Shown here in pieces: positions 58,923-64,000 of a stretch of 64,000 nt of DNA; the first letter of the stretch is position 1, and each line of letters starts with the position of its first letter. Source of the stretch: Grammothele lineata (taxonomy: Eukaryota > Basidiomycota > Agaricomycetes > Polyporales > Polyporaceae); the NCBI GenBank assembly GCA_002150815.3, contig NDFF03000030.1:124001-188000 (forward strand). The letters run 5' to 3'. Position numbers and translations under genes: made by a program. The notes under the pieces were generated by a model. It saw only the letters and a list, made by a program, of their open reading frames with translations, did no database searches and was not told where the DNA came from.

Positions 58923-59342
58923 AGTTGAGAGTCTTGGAGCGTTTGTTGGGAAGTGGTGGACTGAGCGACGACGTGAGCGTGCAGGAAGGGTTATGCGTAG
59001 GTATCGTATTCAGAATTCTGTTCAATGTCTTTGTTTTGTCGTATCCGTTGTTAGTGTGCATAGTTAGCTAGTACATACTTCTGATTCTGATTCTTCCGAA
59101 TCATCATACGCCGTGCGCCGCACTGTTCTCTCATTCCCGCTGCACACGTCCCGGTCAGTTCAAGTCTGTACGCACGTTTACAGAACTGGTGTTCGGGGTC
59201 CGGAAGCAATGTCCCGCCGCGCGGAGCGCCAGGACAGGTCCTGTCTTTACCCCGCCACTTGTCCACTGCCTACCACCCTTCCTCTTTCCGCCATTGTCGT
59301 TGTCCACAGCGAGCAAGACGAATCGACCGACATCAACCCAAC
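58923..59342. other. Pinin 3' flank and CFEM promoter
   Basis: 420 bp; nothing coding seen. Confidence 0.5.
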
Positions 59343-60227
59343 ATGCTCTCCCTGCTTCCTCTACCCCTGCTCCTCCTTGCTCTTGCCTCGCTGACAGGGG
59401 CCGCGACATCAACGGACTCCTCTGTCTCAGCTTCAGGCAGTTCATCGTCCTCTGCAAGCGGGTCCTCTGGGACGTCGAGCGCATCGTCGAACGGGAGTAG
59501 CAGCGCTAGCTCTACAGCAACGTCTTCGGCGTCCTTCCCTAGCTTCACTGGGATATCGGAATGTGGTGCGTGCTCTCCATTCATCGCGTACATTGGGCCG
59601 GGATGATGGAGCTGGGACACACAGCATCGACATGCTTCGATCTCGCCGTAAATAATGCGGGTTGTCAAAGTGTCACCGACGTAAACTGTTTCTGCTCGAA
59701 AGCAAAGTCAGTCTGCTCGTCGTCGCTCATGCTGCTAGAGGTGCTAATAAACGCCCCTTCCCCGCCTTCTTCCCAAATTATACTCCCGCGCTTCCTCGCC
59801 GCTCTCACCCGGTCCGCACCCTACACCAATCGTACGCGGAGACAGCTCGACGGGTTTTGCCCGTGACCTCGTTGCCTGCGTCTCGACGCAATGCTCGGGC
59901 GACCTCACCGCCGCCGAGAACTTCACCGAGCAATTCTGCGCGCAGGCCTCATCGAGCACGTCCCTCTCATTCCCTTCCGCCACGTTCACTACCTTCTCGA
60001 ACCCTTTCACGTCGTCCTCGTCTTCCTCCTCGTCTTCGTCTTCCTCGTCGATTACCTCTGCGGCGAACTCAACGTCGACCGCCCCATCGACTTCCTCCAC
60101 GGGCATGTCCTCGAGCGCGTCCGCGTCCCAGACGGGCAATGCGGCCGCAGCGCGCGACTTGACGTCAGCCCCCGCGGGCGTGGCGGTGGCCGGCGCGCTC
60201 GCGCTCCTCGGGGTCCTCCTCGTCTGA
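59343..60227 (+). CDS. CFEM-domain GPI-anchored cell-surface protein
   Basis: Three exons (59343-59565, 59625-59706, 59846-60227), 228 residues. The signal peptide MLSLLPLPLLLLALASLTGA is followed by a Ser-rich stretch and a CFEM domain with all eight cysteines after splicing (SEC, TCF, GCQ, NCF, FCS, ACV, QCS, FCA), including CVSTQC. A long Ser/Thr stalk contains an uninterrupted Ser run, and the C-terminus is hydrophobic (AVAGALALLGVLLV), consistent with GPI attachment. CFEM proteins bind haem or act in cell-wall adhesion and signalling. The second intron uses a GTCAGT donor chosen because it restores the frame and the eighth cysteine. Confidence 0.85.
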
Positions 60228-60865
60228 CCGCTGCACACTTTCACTTTTCCTTGTTCAGTCGGCCTTCCTGCATTGCTACATACTCGGACTATTGGGGATT
60301 TGGGCTTGGGCGGACGCTAGCGCTCCTGTGTACATATTCCCACCACATACCCCTTATATGCCTGATGGTTGGCCTTCGACGAGGCGTATGATCATTTCAT
60401 TGTAGAGGAGAAGCAGTGCGTTGAGGCGTACTGTTCTACCTCTTATTTTCGACTGGTTGTCTGCCGAGCGGGCCTCCCAAGTTCTACTGAAGCAATTTCT
60501 GCTGAGCGTGAGGTCTAATTCAACCGAAGGTAACTCATCTTAAGCTTGCAGTGCACGACGATCACTTACCCGGGCCGCAGCCTCACATATACAACGTGTC
60601 CCGGATGCGGAAGACTCATCCATTGCCAGGCACAACATATCGACTTCCAATTTCATTATTGCTACATCTGTCCTTGACAGTTGCGGTTGATTGGCAACGA
60701 GACATCAAAAACTGGATCCAATTAGGGATAGTGAGCCTCCTCCGCAGTACTAGTAAGAAACAAGGCTCTGTATGTACGAGGCGCTGGCAACGACACGTTG
60801 ATCCCGTCCACCTCAGCGCGGTCGCAGATTCCTGAATCCTGAAGGGCTTGAGTTCTCTCCGTAGG
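60228..60865. other. Intergenic stretch, nothing supported
   Basis: 638 bp between two forward-strand genes with no recognisable gene or repeat. Confidence 0.5.
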
Positions 60866-63321
60866 ATGTCTATGGTACGTGGCCCGACTCTTGACACGTT
60901 TCTACGATTGGCTTACTTCAACATGGATGTATGCATAGCCTCCAACGTCTTCTCAAGAAGACTTGGCGTCAAAGAAGAACAACGGGGCTATCTCTGACGT
61001 ACGGGTGAGTTCTGGACATGCTATTGCAGATCTAATCCTGACAGGCTGCATCTCTCTAGAGTATACAGCATGAGGAACCTCAAACAGGCGAGGACTATGC
61101 GGGTCTTCCATGGCATGTGCCTACCATAGAGGTAGCTACACGCTCTTGCCATCCATTGACTGAGCAGTATGGATGATACGAATTTTCTAGGAACTTGGTA
61201 CTGAGCGCAAGACTCTGTATACCGATGATGAAAAAACGCGTGCCTGGACCGATACTGACAGCATCGTGAAGGAGTATAGTGACGAGATGATTCAGCGTTG
61301 GAACTCAGAGATCGACACAATGCTTGTCTTCGTAAGTGGATATAAAACTGCAACGCGTGCCTAAGTGCTGCGCTAATGTGGTGATACAGGCTGGTCTCTT
61401 TTCGGCGGTGCTCACCACGTTCAACGCTCAGTCCTATGTCCTCCTCCAACCCTCACCCCCGGATCCTACGATCGCCGCTCTCCAAGCTATTTCCAAACAA
61501 CTGGCAAGCTTCACTATCTCTGGACAATCCGTGAACTCAACTAGCCCCTCCTTTGACTCCGCAACCGTCTCAACAGATGCCCCCATCCCAGCCTGGGCCA
61601 TCTGGCTCAACCTCGTCTGGTTCTCCGGGCTCATTCTCAGCCTCGCCGCCGCCGTAGTCGGCCTTACCGTCAAGCAATGGACAAACGCATACAGCAACGG
61701 GCTCTCAGGCACCTCGCGCGAGATCGCGCGCCTGCGCCAACACCGCCTGAACGGCCTCGCCAAGTGGCGCGTCAGCGCGATCGTCACCGCCCTCCCCGTC
61801 CTACTCCAGCTCGCACTCGCGCTCTTCCTCATTGGCCTCCTCATTCTCCTCTGGACCCTCCACCCCGCCGTCGCGGGCGTCGCGACCGCGCTCGCGTTTT
61901 TCCTCTTCGCCTTCACCGCGGGCACGACCGTCCTCCCACTCGTCGAGCTCGACTGCGCTTTCCGTTCCCCGCCAGCGGAAGCGCTCTTCTCCCTCGCGAA
62001 CGCCGTGGGATTCCGCGTCCTACGCTTTGCGGATTGGTTAGAGCGCACGGTCGTCCCGCGTCTCGATCGCGCGATCTGGCGCTGGCGCGTGCGCCTCGGA
62101 GAGCGCGACCTCCCGCCCCCGTCTGCAACCCCGTCGGGGTATGGCTGGACGCCAAGGCGGTACGTGTCGCTGAAGGGGCGCGAACAGCTCGCGGTACATC
62201 GCGCGAGTGCGATGCTCGACTCGGACTTGCTCGCGACGGCGTACGCGACGTCGATGAGCCCCACTCGCCTCGACGCCGCCGCCGCATGCTTCACGGACTT
62301 GCCGCAGACCGAGGTCGTGAGGTGTCTGGAGAAGTGCTACGGGCTGAACAACTACCATCTCGGGGAGTACTTTAGCAGATGGAGCGCACGCGCGGGGCGC
62401 GACTTGTGGGCGGACGCAGTGTTCAGCTGGCATGCGGTCTGCGCCCAGAGGGATGGTACGAGCGCGCATGCTGCTCCACCGCCGTGGCTGCACTTCTTCA
62501 GGAGCACGCAAGCATGCGGGGAGAGAGAGAAGTCTGAGGAGAGGGATGCGTGGCTACTCGCGGTTCTTGCGCGCGACACGCTTCCAACCACCGACCTCGG
62601 CTCGGGTCCCCGGCCGACCGCTGTCAAGATCTTACGAAACGCCTGTCGGGCGGGGGAAACGCTGGGGTCATCTGTCTTGACTGGTGAGTGACCTGACTCT
62701 CCTGCACCGTCTCTTAACATTTAACACCAGTACCTCCTTAACGATCAGTTGCGAGCGCGACAGAGGCCTGGCTACGTGCGCCGGGCGCACGCGATGTCTC
62801 CGCGGCCCCCGCACACCTCTACGCGACGAACGTCCTCGGATGGTGTGCACTGCAGTACGGGCTCGAAGACGACGACCGCGCCGCCATCCGTGCAGCCGCA
62901 CGCCGCGCGATCATAGAGCTCACAGTGTTGGTTCGCGAGGAAGCGTGGCACGAAGAGCTCCTACGCAAGCCTAATCTCTCTGCTGTCTTAGATCTCTTGG
63001 ATCTCTTCAACGACGGCGGGGGAGAGGGAGGAGTCGTGACAGACGAGGATGCAGACGCGTGCTTTGGCCTCTTTGATCAGGCGTTGCAAGAGTTCTGGGA
63101 GTGTGAAGTGTTCTGGATTAGCCTGGCTAACGAGGTCTATGTGGCGTATCTGGAGTACCTGAAAGCATATCAGACAAGGGAAAGCAGGGTGCTGGAAAAG
63201 AGGAAGACAAGTCGGGAGGTATGTTCACTCTTGATAACTACTCTTGTACGCTGTTTCTAATTGCGATTCTTCGGCAGGTCGTGGGGCATAGTAGCGATGC
63301 TCTGGAAGACGAGCGGGTATG
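60866..63321 (+). CDS. DUF6535 domain membrane protein
   Basis: Seven exons (60866-60874, 60939-61004, 61060-61131, 61191-61331, 61390-62683, 62749-63219, 63278-63321), 698 residues. The core is the basidiomycete-specific DUF6535 region: YSDEMIQRWNSEIDTMLVF, then AGLFSAVLTTFNAQSYVLL, IWLNLVWFSGLILSLAAAVV, VKQWTNAYSNGLSGTSREIA, RHLN-type arginine patches and two more hydrophobic segments (VTALPVLLQLALALFLIGLL; VATALAFFLFAFTAGTTVL). A long cytosolic C-terminus without a recognised domain follows. The family is expanded in Agaricomycetes and of unknown function. The 9 nt first exon is the weakest part of the model; alternatives would only change the first three residues. Confidence 0.85.
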
Positions 63322-63560
63322 AGACTGAAAACGTCTTTTTTGTTTCTATGATGTGCTGTACCAAGAATACATAACGCGATCCTATGTGTCGTAAGCTCTA
63401 GCTTCGGATCATCTTCTACCTTCTACCAATACATCAGAAGCACCTCTACTCTACACTCTCAGCGAGATATTAAGAGTCACATCTCGGTTGGAACGTACAA
63501 AGAACCCACGATTCAAACCAGCCCTGACAAGCGTCAACAGAAAACCTTCATGACTCGGCG

Positions 63561-64000
63561 CTACAGCTTGCACGCCTGAGAGCCGTTCTTCCATCTGCCC
63601 TGCACAACGAACTTGGTTCCAATACCGTAACGTGTGGTCTCTTCGTCATCGAGCCCTGGCAGCTCTGGGAAGTCGTCACTACGTAGTGGCGGGAAGTGAT
63701 CCTCCGGCTCCGAATGCCTAGCGCGTGGAGGTGTAGTCGAGTCCGGCTTCACAGAGCCCGAGCGCAACGCACCCCACGTTGACGGAGAACCCATGGAAGG
63801 AGTCGGAGAGTCCGTTGAACGCCTGAAGAGCGTCTTAGCGTCGAACTTGGGCGGTACGCCTGCGTCCGGCCTAGAGCTCAGAGCGGCAGCGGGGAGTCTA
63901 GCTAGCGCTGGCGCGGTCGATGAGCGTGCCCGGACGTGCGGTAGCTCGCTTGTGGCTGCTGTCCTGCTCGCGAAGAGTGACTTGACATCGAACTTGGGCT
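63561..64000 (-). CDS. Unknown protein, 3' end only, with PKFDxKxLF repeats
   Basis: The open reverse-strand frame runs off the right edge and ends at the stop at 63561; about 146 residues are visible and no domain is recognised. It is Ser/Pro-rich with two copies of a short motif about 50 residues apart: PKFDVKSLFASR at the edge and PPKFDAKTLFRRS. The C-terminus is acidic (FPPLRSDDFPELPGLDDEE), then RYGIGTKFVVQGRWKNGSQA. The low-complexity, repeat-bearing tail suggests a scaffold or regulatory protein, but this is a guess. Confidence 0.6.
   Translation of the reverse strand, partial: PKFDVKSLFASRTAATSELPHVRARSSTAPALARLPAAALSSRPDAGVPPKFDAKTLFRRSTDSPTPSMGSPSTWGALRSGSVKPDSTTPPRARHSEPEDHFPPLRSDDFPELPGLDDEETTRYGIGTKFVVQGRWKNGSQACKL

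Noticed and set aside
61434..62294. 286-codon reverse frame
   Set aside because: Antisense shadow of the long GC-rich DUF6535 exon; Arg/Ser-rich nonsense.

Overview
The window looks like nuclear DNA of an agaricomycete basidiomycete, probably a wood- or litter-decay fungus. Genes are densely packed and cut by many 45-80 bp GT-AG introns. Several families are typical of this group: secreted peptidases, a CFEM GPI protein, DUF6535 and F-box proteins, a mid2-like membrane protein, and allantoate-permease-like transporters. I saw no prokaryotic operon structure, CRISPR, rRNA or convincing intact tRNA. All exon models were read by eye from splice signals and family conservation.

Left third (1-24 kb): five NmrA-like/isoflavone-reductase-like NAD(P)-binding protein genes (A partial, B, C on +; D, E on -) share one four-exon architecture with phase-0 introns. 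They are interleaved with a neutral ceramidase (7.5-11.3 kb) and an anion:cation-symporter-type MFS transporter (14.5-17.2 kb). An alpha/beta hydrolase gene (22.8-24.1 kb, -) follows, with a decayed paralogue beside it that keeps the intron positions.

Middle (25-50 kb): a P-loop AAA_28-type gene with an in-frame stop lies head to head with the most striking gene of the window, a single reading frame joining a eukaryotic RNA-dependent RNA polymerase core (DLDGD catalytic motif rebuilt across an intron) to a C-terminal SF1 Upf1/ZNFX1-like helicase. Immediately downstream is a 1.7 kb non-coding insertion with a 15 bp target-site duplication and a 17 A tail, i.e. a retroposed element. Then come a secreted sedolisin, a pair of oppositely oriented paralogous SF1 helicase genes (one with a 1-nt frameshift), a small membrane protein, an F-box/LRR-like protein and RPAC1 (RPC40) of RNA polymerases I and III.

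Right part (50-64 kb): an S28 serine carboxypeptidase, the CTDK-I gamma subunit (Ctk3), a single-pass mid2-like membrane protein, a pinin-domain protein, a CFEM GPI protein, a DUF6535 membrane protein, and the 3' end of a gene with a repeated PKFDxKxLF motif.

Most neighbours look like independent housekeeping or secreted functions rather than a pathway. The probable functional links are the tandem NmrA-like family and the RNA-silencing RdRP-helicase fusion.
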